Origin: a virus
IMG/VR virus record: IMGVR_UViG_3300046471_000223
Location: 1 to 47,779 of that record
DNA: 47,779 bases
Strand: one strand, 5' to 3'
This document shows positions 21,083 to 30,600 of this stretch, piece by piece; position 1 is the stretch's first letter, and every line of letters starts with the position of its first letter. Made by a program: the position numbers and the translations under genes. The notes beneath the pieces are model-generated. The model ran no database searches and was not told the origin of the DNA. It saw only the letters and a list, made by a program, of their open reading frames with translations.

Positions 21083-21565
21083 ATGATCATCGTTGAGCAC
21101 GGCGAAGGTAACGACAGCTCCGCGAACAGCTACGCCGATCTTGAGTCGCTGCTGTTCCATGGGAGCTATTACCGGTATCCGATACCTGGCAGCACGTCAG
21201 AGCAGGTCGAGTATCTATTGCGAGCGTGCGCCGCCATGGATCGCATGCAGTGGAAAGGGCGACCGGCTTCGCAACATCAGCCGCTGACCTGGCCCCGAGC
21301 CGATATCATCATGCTCGGCGAATTCCTCAGCAAAACGATGGTTCCATACGGCATTCGACATGGGCAGGTAATGCTCGCCATCGAGATGTACGCCGCGGAT
21401 CAAGGCATAACGCTTGTGCTGCCGACTCACGGCTACGAAGGTGACAAGATCGTGCCGCTGATGCGCAGCACGGCCAAGGTCAGGCTGGATCCTCCGCTAT
21501 GGACGCCGAGCCGGACGCAGTTTGCCGACTACTTGGTGATGCGCGGACTCAAAGTGATTTCGTGA
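21083..21565 (+). CDS. DnaT-like head completion protein
   Basis: Residues 10-60 read GNDSSANSYADLESLLFHGS, then EQVEYLLRACAAMDRMQWKG and RPASQHQPLTWPR. That is the DnaT-like domain found in many phage head clusters, where adjacent helices resemble head-tail connector proteins. The remaining C-terminal part (VRLDPPLWTPSR) is also typical. It lies in the head cluster, so a connector role fits better than replication. Confidence 0.65.
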   Translation: MIIVEHGEGNDSSANSYADLESLLFHGSYYRYPIPGSTSEQVEYLLRACAAMDRMQWKGRPASQHQPLTWPRADIIMLGEFLSKTMVPYGIRHGQVMLAIEMYAADQGITLVLPTHGYEGDKIVPLMRSTAKVRLDPPLWTPSRTQFADYLVMRGLKVIS

Positions 21566-21624
21566 TCGCTTGCCTTTTCCTGGCGCCAATGGAAGCATCT
21601 TTGTTTTCGGAAGAGTGGCTACGT

Positions 21625-22089
21625 ATGGACATGGCGGTAGAAGAAAAGATCAAGCACGCATTGGAGGGGTTATTTTCCGCGGTCGGCATGTTGCAGGAGG
21701 CGTATCCGGGCAAGCCTTTTACGCTAGACGGGCGTCTCGTGGGAGACATAGGCGAAGTGGTTGCGAGTCTCGCGTACAGGATCACGCTAAATGAAGGTCT
21801 GACCAGACATCACGATGCGATAGACGACAATGACCGCAACGTTCAGATCAAAGCAACCTTCGGCACAACTCTGACGTTCCCAGCGCATCACGTTCCCGAT
21901 TATTACCTGGGCATCAAGTTGAACCGAGACGGTACTTTTGAAGAAATTTACAATGGGCCTGGCTTGCTTATTAGTCAGCAACTCGCGGGGCGGAAGATTG
22001 GAAAATCCCCGCTGCATGGCGGTCTCATGCCCATGCTGAAAAGAATTAACCAATCCGTCCCTGACGCGGAGCGTATCGCTCGCAGATAG
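21625..22089 (+). CDS. PD-(D/E)XK-like cargo protein in the head cluster (DUF6998-like)
   Basis: The 154-residue protein shows LVGDIGEVVASLAYRITLNE, then HDAIDDNDRNVQIKATFGTT and PDYYLGIKLNRDGTF: a helix with conserved Glu, an Asp, and a strand with Q-x-K, the order of a PD-(D/E)XK nuclease core. It is more AT-rich than its neighbours and has no place in head assembly. The start is uncertain; GGAAGAG supports 21625, but ATG at 21589 and GTG at 21562 are possible. A terminator follows. Probably a moron that acts on foreign DNA, which is inference. Confidence 0.6.
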   Translation: MDMAVEEKIKHALEGLFSAVGMLQEAYPGKPFTLDGRLVGDIGEVVASLAYRITLNEGLTRHHDAIDDNDRNVQIKATFGTTLTFPAHHVPDYYLGIKLNRDGTFEEIYNGPGLLISQQLAGRKIGKSPLHGGLMPMLKRINQSVPDAERIARR

Positions 22090-22109
22090 CAGTAGCTCAC
22101 CAGACTCTC

Positions 22110-22136
22110 AAACCTCGGCCATGCCGGGGTTTTTTT
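22110..22136 (+). terminator. intrinsic terminator after the nuclease-like cargo gene
   Basis: AAACCTCGGC and GCCGGGGTTT pair around CAT, followed by a run of T. It separates the cargo gene from the scaffold gene; a second small hairpin (CCCGC / GCGGG) follows at 22139. Confidence 0.8.
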
Positions 22137-22177
22137 ATGCCCGCAAAGCGGGATACCAAACCCAAGGGGTGCGCCAA

Positions 22178-22915
22178 GTGGCAGAAGAAAACCAGATCGA
22201 CCTTGAAAACCCGGCCGTCAAAGACGCCATCGCAGCGGCTGTCGAGGCTGCTACCACCGGGCTCAAGAACAAGAACACCGAGCTGCTTGGCTCGCTGAAA
22301 AATACCAAAACTGAACTGGACGGCTTCAAAACCCAGTTCGAAGGCTTGGACATCGCTGCGGTGAAGGGTCTGCTGACCAAGGTCGGCCAGGACGAAGAAA
22401 CCAAGCTCATCGCTGAAGGCAAGCTCGACGAGGTAATCACCCGCCGCACTGAGCGCCTGCGTGGCGATTACGACAAGCAGCTGACCGCCGAGAAGACCCG
22501 AGCCGACAAGGCCGAGGCTTTCGCGGCCAAGTACAGCGACAAAGTGCTGGCCGATTCCATCCGCGCTGCCGCCATCAAGGCCGGCGCTCTGCCCGAAGCT
22601 GCCGAGGACATCATTCTCCGCGCCCGAGGCACTTTCAAACTCAGCGAAGAAGGGGAGGCAATCGCCACCGACCGTGATGGCGAGGTCATCTACGGCAAGG
22701 ACGGCAAGACCCCGCTGTCACCGCTCGAATGGGCGGAATCACTGCGTGAATCAGCAACACACCTCTGGCCAAGGGCTCAGGGTGCCGGACAGACCGGCGA
22801 CAACGGTGGCAAGGCTACCAAAAAGTGGGGGGAGCACACCGAACAAGAGCGCGCCGCGCTCGCACGGGACAACCCCGAAGCATACAAGCGACTCAAAGCC
22901 ACTCAAGGAACCTAA
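22178..22915 (+). CDS. capsid scaffolding-like protein (DUF6651-like)
   Basis: A GTG start with AAGGGG upstream. The 245-residue protein is almost all helix: NTELLGSLKNTKTELDGFKT, KLIAEGKLDEVITRRTERLR and TAEKTRADKAEAFAAKYSDK, with a polar glycine-rich C terminus. This is the form of scaffolding proteins placed just before the major capsid gene. It should shape the prohead and leave before packaging. Confidence 0.8.
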   Translation: MAEENQIDLENPAVKDAIAAAVEAATTGLKNKNTELLGSLKNTKTELDGFKTQFEGLDIAAVKGLLTKVGQDEETKLIAEGKLDEVITRRTERLRGDYDKQLTAEKTRADKAEAFAAKYSDKVLADSIRAAAIKAGALPEAAEDIILRARGTFKLSEEGEAIATDRDGEVIYGKDGKTPLSPLEWAESLRESATHLWPRAQGAGQTGDNGGKATKKWGEHTEQERAALARDNPEAYKRLKATQGT

Positions 22916-22918
22916 TCC

Positions 22919-23896
22919 ATGGCCACCACGCAACTCGCGGACATCTTCGTCAGCGACTACTACGCCGATCTGGCGCCGGTTAACTCGCCGGAAAAGACCG
23001 CTGTTTTCGACTCCGGCATCATCGTCAGATCCCCCGAACTGGATGCCATCGCATCCAACGGGCAGGGGACCGCAGAGATTGCCTACTGGCAGGATCTGGA
23101 TGCAGACGAAGAGCCGAATATCTCCAACGACGACCCGGATGACCTGGGCCTGGTTGGCAAGGCCGAGATGGGCAGTATGCGTGCGCGCACGCTGTACCTC
23201 AACAAAGGCTATGGCGTAGCCGACTTGACCACCGAGCTGGCCCGCACCGAGCCAATGCAGCACATCCGAAACCGTTTCGGCACCTACTGGACTCGCCGCT
23301 GGCAGCGTTACCTGCTGGGCGCTGCTCGCGGCATCATTGCCTCGAACATCGCCAACGATGCGGGTGACATGGTTGTCGATGCTGGTGCGGCCATCAGCGC
23401 TGGCGCATTCCAGGATGCCGCTTTCACTTCCGGCGATGCTGCCGACGTGTTCTCCGCAATCGGCGTTCACTCGGTCGTGATGAACCAGATGGTCAAGCAG
23501 GATCTCATCGAGTATCTGCGCGACTCCGACGGCCGCATCATCCTGTCCACCTACCTGGGCAAGCCAGTGTTCATGGACGACAGCCTGGTCTACGGTGCCG
23601 GTCGTTACCTGTCTGTGTTCTTCGGCCAGGGCGCATTCGGTTACGGCGAAGGCAGCCCGGCGAATCCGGTCGAACTGGAGCGCAAGCCATCCGGTGGTAA
23701 CGGCGGTGGTGCCGAAGTCCTCTGGGAACGGAAGACCATGATCCTGCAACCGGCTGGTTTCAGCTGGAAAGGCGGGGAGAACCGCAACCTGAGCCCGACC
23801 GCAACGCAGTACGCGGCCGCTGCCAACTGGGAGCGCGTGTTCGACCGCAAGCAGGTTCCTTTCGCTGCCGTGATCAGCGGCACCACCACCCCGTAA
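22919..23896 (+). CDS. major capsid protein
   Basis: The 325-residue product has an N-terminal arm (MATTQLADIFVSDYYADLAP), an acidic loop (DADEEPNISNDDPDD), the helical spine (NRFGTYWTRRWQRYLLGAAR) and an A-domain with VHSVVMNQMVKQDLIEYLRD and GKPVFMDDSLVY. This matches HK97-fold coat proteins of the Gp13-like group. AAGGA precedes the ATG. A GC-rich hairpin at about 23905-23928 follows and may stabilise the message. Confidence 0.85.
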   Translation: MATTQLADIFVSDYYADLAPVNSPEKTAVFDSGIIVRSPELDAIASNGQGTAEIAYWQDLDADEEPNISNDDPDDLGLVGKAEMGSMRARTLYLNKGYGVADLTTELARTEPMQHIRNRFGTYWTRRWQRYLLGAARGIIASNIANDAGDMVVDAGAAISAGAFQDAAFTSGDAADVFSAIGVHSVVMNQMVKQDLIEYLRDSDGRIILSTYLGKPVFMDDSLVYGAGRYLSVFFGQGAFGYGEGSPANPVELERKPSGGNGGGAEVLWERKTMILQPAGFSWKGGENRNLSPTATQYAAAANWERVFDRKQVPFAAVISGTTTP

Positions 23897-23946
23897 TCCA
23901 GCTGTGACGGGGCGTCTTCGGGCGCCCTGTCGCAAAGGAGCGAATC

Positions 23947-24396
23947 ATGAAAGTGATTTACACCGACAAGCCGGGCAGCGAGCCTGGTGTTTGCTATCGC
24001 CTGCTCAGTGAATTCTTCGGGGTGATCAGTTCGGCGACGGACGTCTTCGTCCAGGGCGACAACCCCAACATCATCGAGGCCTACAAGCGAGCAGGCATCA
24101 AGGTCAGCGGCGCGGATGAAAACGGGCTGCGTACCGATGGCCCCACGGTCGCCGAGTTCGTAGCGGCTGGCTACCAGGCGAGCGACTACCCTCCAGCCGG
24201 TTATGCGTCTCGCAGCACGGACGAGGAAATCGCTGAAGAGCTAAAAGCGCAGAAGCTGAAGGCTGATGAAAGCTCAGAAACTGACCCTCTCAAAATGAAG
24301 GTCGACGAGCTGAAGGCCTGGCTGACGTCGAAGAACATTGCGTTCCCGGCCGACGCCAAGAAAGACGACCTGCAGGCGCTGTTACCGAAGGAATAA
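23947..24396 (+). CDS. HeH/LEM-domain head protein
   Basis: The C-terminal 35 residues (MKVDELKAWLTSKNIAFPAD and KKDDLQALLPKE) are a HeH/LEM helix-extended-helix motif, as in Rho N-terminal-like domains of phage head-tail proteins. The N-terminal part is a small alpha/beta domain (VIYTDKPGSEPGVCYRLLSE). AGGAG precedes the ATG. It probably sits at the head or connector; its exact role is not known. Confidence 0.65.
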   Translation: MKVIYTDKPGSEPGVCYRLLSEFFGVISSATDVFVQGDNPNIIEAYKRAGIKVSGADENGLRTDGPTVAEFVAAGYQASDYPPAGYASRSTDEEIAEELKAQKLKADESSETDPLKMKVDELKAWLTSKNIAFPADAKKDDLQALLPKE

Positions 24397-24406
24397 GGAC
24401 TCACAC

Positions 24407-24784
24407 ATGACCGACTTCATCACCGTTGCCGATGTTACTGCCCATCTCGGTCCTGACTGGGCAGGCACTGGTGATCCGGTCCTTGCTGTGACCATGGCAA
24501 ACGCCTGGCTCACGGCCAAGATTCTGCGAGCTGTCCCTGATCCGGTCCCGGCCGCGATCAAGACGGCCGGCGCCTACATCGCAAAAGAGGCGGTGGCGGG
24601 CAATCTGTACAAGGCCACCAAGAAAGAGGTGGTCAGCAGCACCGTGTCGGCCCAGTCCGGCACATCGGTGAGCAAGACCTTTGCCGCCGGCTCTACTGAG
24701 CTTACCCAGGGCGAAAACTTTGCCTTGGCGTTGCTTTCGCCGTGGATCAAGCGACCCGGCACCATCATGCTCAAGAGGATTTGA
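24407..24784 (+). CDS. head-tail connector protein
   Basis: A 125-residue helical protein starting MTDFITVADVTAHLGPDWAG, with MANAWLTAKILRAVPDPVPA and AIKTAGAYIAKEAVAGNLYK. This resembles gp6-like adaptor proteins that ring the portal. AAGGA seven bases upstream decides this start over a longer frame. It lies in the usual place between the capsid and tail completion genes. Confidence 0.65.
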   Translation: MTDFITVADVTAHLGPDWAGTGDPVLAVTMANAWLTAKILRAVPDPVPAAIKTAGAYIAKEAVAGNLYKATKKEVVSSTVSAQSGTSVSKTFAAGSTELTQGENFALALLSPWIKRPGTIMLKRI

Positions 24785-24786
24785 CG

Positions 24787-25176
24787 ATGGGCATGCGAGA
24801 GGAACTGCAGGCTGATCTCGCCGAGGCATTTGACGACGAAGACGGCCTTGCAGATGCGGTGAAGCCAGTCGCAGGCAGCCGGAAAGAGGCTGGCGTCTAC
24901 GATCCCAGCACCGGTAAGACCACCAGCACGACGACCACCTACGTGGGGCGCGGAGTATTCGGCAGCTATTTGTCGAAAGAGGTCGATGGATCGATGATCC
25001 AGACCACAGACGAAAAGCTGTTGATCCTGCAGAACGAGTTGTTCGTGTCGGTTGCGGGCGTGGCCACCTCGGCGCGCACCGAGCCGAAGATCGGCGACCT
25101 GATAGGCGGCAAGCGCGCGCTCAACGTCAGCCAGGACCCAGCAGGCGCGACGTGGACCGTCCAACTGAGGAAATGA
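24787..25176 (+). CDS. head completion/stopper-like protein
   Basis: A 129-residue beta-rich product: an N-terminal helix (MGMREELQADLAEAFDDE), then GVYDPSTGKTTSTTTTYVGR, DEKLLILQNELFVSVAGVAT and IGDLIGGKRALNVSQDPAGA. It resembles the beta-barrel stopper or head-closure proteins (gp7/FII-like). AGAGGA precedes the ATG. It follows the connector gene after two bases. Confidence 0.6.
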   Translation: MGMREELQADLAEAFDDEDGLADAVKPVAGSRKEAGVYDPSTGKTTSTTTTYVGRGVFGSYLSKEVDGSMIQTTDEKLLILQNELFVSVAGVATSARTEPKIGDLIGGKRALNVSQDPAGATWTVQLRK

Positions 25177-25177
25177 C

Positions 25178-25834
25178 ATGGCGTCGAAGTACTCAGGACA
25201 GAAGGGCGGCTTTGCTGCGCAGATACGCGAGTTCGCCGAGCAGTCGAATGCGGCCATCGAAACCACCATGCGCGAGATCATCATCGAGCTAGGCTCCAGC
25301 GTCATCCGCATGTCGCCGGTGGGCAATCCCGAGATATGGGCTGAGAACGTCGCGCACCGTGCAGCGAATACACGCTCCGCTGACGATTACGACTTCAAGG
25401 TCGCCGCCCGCAACACCGTCATCAATCTGACCGAATCCAATTTCACCAAGTCCGGCAATCTGAAGAAGGGTGTGAAGTATGCCAAGCCGCTGACGAAGGC
25501 CGAGCGGGTGCAGAACTTCAACGTGAACGGATTGGTGTCCGGAAAGGATTACGTCGGCGGCCGATTCCGTGGCAACTGGATGTTCAGCATCGGCAGTCCT
25601 GACAACACGACAACTGACACAGTCGACCCGAACGGCATCAAGTCCGCTGCGCGCATCGTCGCAGGTGCGCTGGAGTTCAAGGCCGGCGACACGGCCTACA
25701 TCACCAACTCCTTGCCCTATTCGATTCCTTTGGAGTTCGGACACTCGACCCAGGCGCCCGGCGGGATGGTCCGTATCACTGTCGCGCGCTTCCAGCAGAT
25801 CGTGCTTGAGGCCATCAGGAACAACAAACTATGA
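25178..25834 (+). CDS. tail completion protein (HK97 gp10-like)
   Basis: The 218-residue protein has the gp10-like N-terminal helix (AAIETTMREIIIELGSSVIR), MSPVGNPEIW, the conserved VGGRFRGNWMFSIGSP and ITNSLPYSIPLEFGHSTQAP. An extra segment of about 80 residues (around 55-130, with lysine-rich KSGNLKKGVKYAKPLTKAER) interrupts the usual short link between MSPVG and VGGRFR. The protein joins head and tail or completes the tail end. Confidence 0.75.
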   Translation: MASKYSGQKGGFAAQIREFAEQSNAAIETTMREIIIELGSSVIRMSPVGNPEIWAENVAHRAANTRSADDYDFKVAARNTVINLTESNFTKSGNLKKGVKYAKPLTKAERVQNFNVNGLVSGKDYVGGRFRGNWMFSIGSPDNTTTDTVDPNGIKSAARIVAGALEFKAGDTAYITNSLPYSIPLEFGHSTQAPGGMVRITVARFQQIVLEAIRNNKL

Positions 25835-26241
25835 GCCACCTCACCATCCGCCTGCTATATCAGCAGCGTGTTGCCGCGTGGGCGGCTGACAAAGGCCTGC
25901 GCGTCTCGTACGAAGGCGCCGAGTTCATCCCGGAAGCTGACGAGACCTACCTGAGCTGCTTTGCGCTGCCGGCAGGCACGGACGCGAACACCTTGGCCGG
26001 GGACCACCGCGTATACACCGGCGTGTTCCAGATCAACGTCGTGACACCAGTCGGCAACGGCACCGGTGACGCCGAGGCTATGGTCGACGAACTTGCCGAA
26101 TTGTTCCCCGCGTATCTTCGGCTGAAGCAGGGCGAGCTCGAGGTGATGGTGCTGACGCCGGTCGAGCCAAGCCCGCCTATCCTGGGTGACACCACACTTT
26201 CCGTCTCGGCATCGTTTCAGTACCGCGCTGACACCGAATAA
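25831..26241 (+). CDS. tail terminator protein (gpU-like, DUF4128)
   Basis: It overlaps the gp10-like gene by four bases. The 136-residue product (LYQQRVAAWAADKGLRVSYE, then GDHRVYTGVFQINVVTPVGN, EAMVDELAELFPAYLRLKQG, LSVSASFQYRADTE) has the alternating strands of the tail terminator fold. It should cap the tail tube at the length set by the tape measure. Confidence 0.75.
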   Translation: MSHLTIRLLYQQRVAAWAADKGLRVSYEGAEFIPEADETYLSCFALPAGTDANTLAGDHRVYTGVFQINVVTPVGNGTGDAEAMVDELAELFPAYLRLKQGELEVMVLTPVEPSPPILGDTTLSVSASFQYRADTE

Positions 26242-26263
26242 TTCGCCCATTGGGCAAACCCTG

Positions 26264-26285
26264 AACCCGCCTTCAAGCGGGTTTT
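26264..26285 (+). terminator. intrinsic terminator between head and tail genes
   Basis: AACCCGC and GCGGGTT pair around a six-base loop, followed by TTG. It is moderate in strength and lies between the tail terminator and tail tube genes. Confidence 0.65.
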
Positions 26286-26311
26286 GTCATTTCTGCAAAG
26301 AGGAAAGTCCA

Positions 26312-26959
26312 ATGGGCTACAAAATTCCGAACGGTGGCACGTTTCAGCATGCCGCGACCTACGCTACCGCACTTTCTGTGTCCGCAATCAGCAACGCGAC
26401 CGAAGCTGTCGCCACTGTCACTGGGGCCACTCTGGCCGTAGGCGATATCGTATTGGTCAGTTCTGGCTGGACTCAGTTGAACGGCCGTGTCGCTCGGGTG
26501 AAAGCAGCTACCGCGACAGCGATCACCCTGGAAGGTATCGATACCACCAACACCCAGATCTTTCCTGCGCTGGGCGGCGCTGGCTCGCTGAAGAAGGTGC
26601 TGACGTGGGTGCTGATCCCGCAGATTACGGACGTCGCATTTTCCGGTGGCGATCAGAACTACCTGGCAGTCGTATTCCTGGAGGATGCTCAGGGCCGCGA
26701 AATGCCAACGGACAAGGCTGCTGCTCGAATGACGCTGACAGTGGCCGATGACCCGGCCCAGGCGTACGTCCCCATTGTTGTCGCGGCTGACGCCAGCGGC
26801 GCACCGCAAGCGTCCCGTCTCAATCTTCCAGGCAACGACACGATCTACTACGGCGCTTGCACATCTTGGTCAGCCCAGCCTGTTGTCGCGCGGGGCGCTC
26901 TCCTGACCCGGACCATCACCCTCGCGTTGCAAGCTCCAATCACCCGTTATCTGTCGTAA
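26312..26959 (+). CDS. major tail tube protein (gpV-like)
   Basis: AAGAGGAAAG precedes the ATG. The 215-residue protein begins MGYKIPNGGTFQHAATYATA and is a beta-rich domain: DIVLVSSGWTQLNGRVARVK, VTGATLAVG, DVAFSGGDQNYLAVVFLEDA and RTITLALQAPITRYLS. It lies directly before the tail assembly chaperones, as lambda V does. It should stack as rings to form the flexible tail tube. Confidence 0.8.
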   Translation: MGYKIPNGGTFQHAATYATALSVSAISNATEAVATVTGATLAVGDIVLVSSGWTQLNGRVARVKAATATAITLEGIDTTNTQIFPALGGAGSLKKVLTWVLIPQITDVAFSGGDQNYLAVVFLEDAQGREMPTDKAAARMTLTVADDPAQAYVPIVVAADASGAPQASRLNLPGNDTIYYGACTSWSAQPVVARGALLTRTITLALQAPITRYLS

Positions 26960-26968
26960 GGGGCAACC

Positions 26969-27358
26969 ATGGCCAAGTTCAAGATTGCGCAGGACCCCAC
27001 GTTCAAAAAAGACGTGGATATCCCTCGCGTGAACGGCACCGTGAACAAGGTGCCATTTGAGTTCAAGTACCGAGACCGCAAGGAGCTGGCGAAGCTCTTC
27101 GCCTCATGGAACGAGGCAATCAAGGATGACCAGGAGCGTTTCGCTGAGAAGGGTGATGACATCACCCTGATCGACATCACTGATGCTCACATTGATCGAC
27201 AGATTGAGCAGGTCACTGAGTTGGTAGTGGGCTGGGGGTTTGACGACAAGCTGAGCCCCGAATCAATCCGCGCTCTGGTGGAAACCTCCGCTGGTGCCGG
27301 TGATGCAATCGTGAAGGCCTACCAGGAAGCGTTCGCTGCAGTCCGCCTGGGAAACTGA
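26969..27358 (+). CDS. G: tail assembly chaperone (gpG-like)
   Basis: A 129-residue protein (MAKFKIAQDPTFKKDVDIPR, KVPFEFKYRDRKELAKLFAS, TELVVGWGFDDKLSPESIRA) of the phage tail assembly chaperone group. Its last codons are CTG GGA AAC TGA, holding a perfect slippery heptamer GGGAAAC. A -1 slip joins it to the next frame and gives a 232-residue G-T fusion. As in lambda, both forms would coat the tape measure during tail assembly and be absent from the virion. Confidence 0.85.
   Translation: MAKFKIAQDPTFKKDVDIPRVNGTVNKVPFEFKYRDRKELAKLFASWNEAIKDDQERFAEKGDDITLIDITDAHIDRQIEQVTELVVGWGFDDKLSPESIRALVETSAGAGDAIVKAYQEAFAAVRLGN
27349..27355 (+). promoter_or_regulatory. programmed -1 frameshift site GGGAAAC
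   Basis: In the G frame the bases read G GGA AAC, directly before the stop TGA at 27356-27358. A slip by -1 gives GGG AAA CTG AAA GAG GTG and continues into the downstream gene. Lambda uses GGGAAAG at the same place. Confidence 0.85.
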
Positions 27359-27363
27359 AAGAG

Positions 27364-27666
27364 GTGTCGCAGGCGTTGTATACGTCGGCGACACCAGCTG
27401 ATCAGCTCGCGATGTTTGGCATCACATCGACCGATCTCGACGAGACCATCGACGTGCTGCCGGACAACTGGGGAGCGTTTGTTCTTTTCGATGCGATGTC
27501 CACGCAATGGCGCACAGGATATGGCGGTCGGACAGGCCTCGATTACTCCGCACTCCCCATGGTGATGAACTTGCTGGGCTTCCCCAAAAAGAACAGAAAC
27601 AGCCTTTTTCAAGACGTCATTGTCATGGAAACCGAGGCGCTGCTCGTCATGAGCGAAGAAAAATAG
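27364..27666 (+). CDS. T: tail assembly chaperone T part (DUF1799-like), mostly made as a G-T fusion
   Basis: The 100-residue frame can start at a GTG at 27364 but is open upstream through the slippery site. The product (LYTSATPADQLAMFGITSTD, DVLPDNWGAFVLFDAMSTQW, PMVMNLLGFP) matches the DUF1799/T-like domain. In lambda the T part contacts the tail tube protein while G contacts the tape measure. Translation mainly by frameshift is inferred from the heptamer. Confidence 0.75.
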   Translation: MSQALYTSATPADQLAMFGITSTDLDETIDVLPDNWGAFVLFDAMSTQWRTGYGGRTGLDYSALPMVMNLLGFPKKNRNSLFQDVIVMETEALLVMSEEK

Positions 27667-27676
27667 CGGAGCGACC

Positions 27677-30600
27677 ATGTCGGGCACAATTGCGCAGTTA
27701 GGCCTTGAGGTCGACTCGGGTGATGCCGTTCAGGCCGCCACGGATTTGGACAAGCTCACGGCGGCGGGCGTTAAAGCTGAGAAGGCTGCCGATGATGTTG
27801 CAGCAGGCTTCAAGAAGACGGCAGCATCTGCGAACGAATTGGCTGCCGCCGAGGAGAAGGCTGCACAGGCCACGGATGATGCTAAAGCACGACTGTTGGC
27901 ATTGGCCAAAGCGTCACTTGAGGCAAGCCAATATCACCAGTCTCTGACCACTAGCGTAAGCAGCACCTCGGGGGCGATGAATGCTAGCGGCTCTTCCGCC
28001 GCCAGTCTTGCGGCTCTGGAGAAGAAGCTCAAGGCCGAGTCGGATGCCCTAGTCGGCAGTATCGACAGCGCGACCACAGCGACAGCAAAGGCAGCCGCCG
28101 CAACAGGCGTCCAGGCTGAGAGCCTGGACAAGCTGCTGAACAAGCTGCATCCCGCCCGGGGGGCGATCGCGAATCACAACAAGGACCTCGAAACACTCTC
28201 TAAGGCCTACAAGGCGGGCGAGATCGATGTCGACAAGTACACAGCAGCCGTTGGCACCATCAACGGCAAGCTCCGGGCACTCAGCGGCGAAGGTAGTGCT
28301 TTCGACAAGCTAAACCTCGGCACCCGCCAGGCCCAGGAGAACGTCAGCCAGCTGGCCAACGCAATATCCGCTGGCGATCTGAACAGCGGTGCCCGCGCGA
28401 TCGCGCAGCTTGGTGTAGGAGCGGGCGCTTCAGCTGCACAACTTGGGAAGCTGCTATTACCGGGCGCCGCATTGGTGGCCGTGCTTGGATCTGTCGCTTA
28501 CGGCTTCGTGGACGCAGAGCGTGAAGCATCAGCTTTCAACAAGTCGATCTTCGCCGGCGGCAATACCGTTGGCGTTTCGGCGCAACAGTTGCAGGAGATC
28601 GCCAAGCAGGCAGGCGTCGTAACACACAACTTCGCAGGCGCCCGGGACGCCGCAATCGCCTTGGCCGCGAGCGGCAAGGTAACTGGTAGCGAGCTGGCTA
28701 ACCAGACGGAAGCAGCCTCTGCCATTGCCTCGTACACCGGTGATGGTGCTACGGAGGTCGCTAAGGCTCTTTCGGGCATGGGCACGTCCGCCACCGACGC
28801 GGCAGTCAAGATCAGCGAGCAATACGGTCTGATCACCTCAGCGCAATATCTGGCAATCAAGGCGATCGAAGATAACGGCGATGCCCAGAAAGCGCTCGAC
28901 CTGCTCAGCGAAGATCTGAACAAGTCGGCACAGGAACGGCTGGCTCAGTATCGCGCCTCGCTGTCGGACATTGAGCTCGGTTGGGATGACATTAAGAACA
29001 GCATTGCTGGTGCCTATAGCGCAATCCGCTCAGAGCTGTTCCCGGACCTCACCAAGCAAATTGAAATCGTCCAGCGTGTCCTCGACACCCGAAAGGGAGG
29101 TGGCGTTGCCGGGGCCCTGTCTAATGGCTTGAGCCGTCTGAACAGTGCGCTCGGGCTGGATGATGGAGAGAACGACGACTCAACCGCAGCGCTGGAAAAG
29201 AAACTCGCTGCGTTGAAGGCACGGCAGGCCGCCAGCCAGGCACTGGCCGCCACGACAGGGGAAGTCAACGCTGCCAACAAGGAACTGATTGCCGTACAGC
29301 GTGATCTCGACCGGCAGCTAGACAATGTGACACCCCTCGCCAAACGCGATGCCGCCACTAAAAAGCTGAAGGATCAGTTCACCCAGCTTTATCAGGATGC
29401 TGCCAAAACAGGACAGGCATCGCCGCTTCTAACCGGCGTGGATTTTGATGGCAAAAATTTCTCCGGCGGCGCATACGACAAGCTGCTCGCCGGCATCAAC
29501 AGTAAGAACAAAGACGCAAAGGGCCCAGCGAATCAGGTCGATCTGAGCGGTTTCAATGACGCCCAGAACGCGCTGAAAGAGCTGCAGGCGACTTATTCGA
29601 ACACCGAAAAGCAGCTTGAAGCATCCCAAAAAGCCGGGCTGATTTCGCAGGAAGCGTATGTCGCTCAGCGTTCGGTGCTGATCAGTGCGGAAAAGGAAGA
29701 AGTCACAGCAGCCTACAACGCTGAAATTGCTGCCTTGGAGGTAGTGCGTGACAAATCCAGCACCACCGCCCAACAGCGTATTGCCATCGATCAGAAGATC
29801 GCCGACGCCCGCACCGCCATGCTCAAGGCGCAGAAGGATGCCGACAGTGAACACGAGGTGCTGGCAACGGCCGAGAAGGGACGCCTTGATAAGCAGACCT
29901 ACTCGATCAACCAGTATGTCCAGGCACTAGGCCAACAACAGAAGGCGCTGGAACTGGCGGGGCAGCGCGCCGTCATTGGCGTTGGTCGTGGTGATCGTGA
30001 AGGCGCTCTTGATGCGCAGCTCAATAGCCAGCAGGATCGTTTCGCGCAGCAGTCGCTGGACTTGGAGAATCAACGCGCCGACCCGTCGCGCAATATGTCG
30101 GAAGAAGAGTTCGCGAAGAAGTCGCAGGCGCTGGCCGACGCCAACAGAAAGGCAACCGACCAGATACGGCAGAATTACGCGGATGTCGAAGCAGCCCAGG
30201 GCAATTGGACCAGCGGCGCGAGCGCGGCATGGGAAAACTACCTCGACAGCGCCAAGAACATTGCCGGGCAGACCAAGAGTCTTTTCGGCAATGCGTTCAG
30301 CTCCATGGAAGATGCTGTCGTCAACTTCGCACTGACGGGCAAGCTGTCGTTCTCCAGTTTCGCGAAATCGATACTTGCAGACATGGCGCGTATCGCTACA
30401 CGGCAAGCGTCGTCTTCTTTGCTCAGCTCTCTGTTTGGGGCGGGGTTGAGTTACTTCAGTGGTAGCGGCACTGGGTCCGAATCGTTGGGGGCGAGCCAGG
30501 CAGGCTATTCGCAAACGTACTTCCCGCAGGCCAAAGGCGGTGCATGGTCGAACGGCGTGCAGATGTTTGCCGACGGCGCGGCGTTCACCAACAGTGTCGT

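Noticed and set aside
22751-23935. Minus-strand 394-codon frame opposite the capsid gene
   Set aside because: The plus strand encodes a clear scaffold and major capsid protein; the reverse frame is composition-driven.
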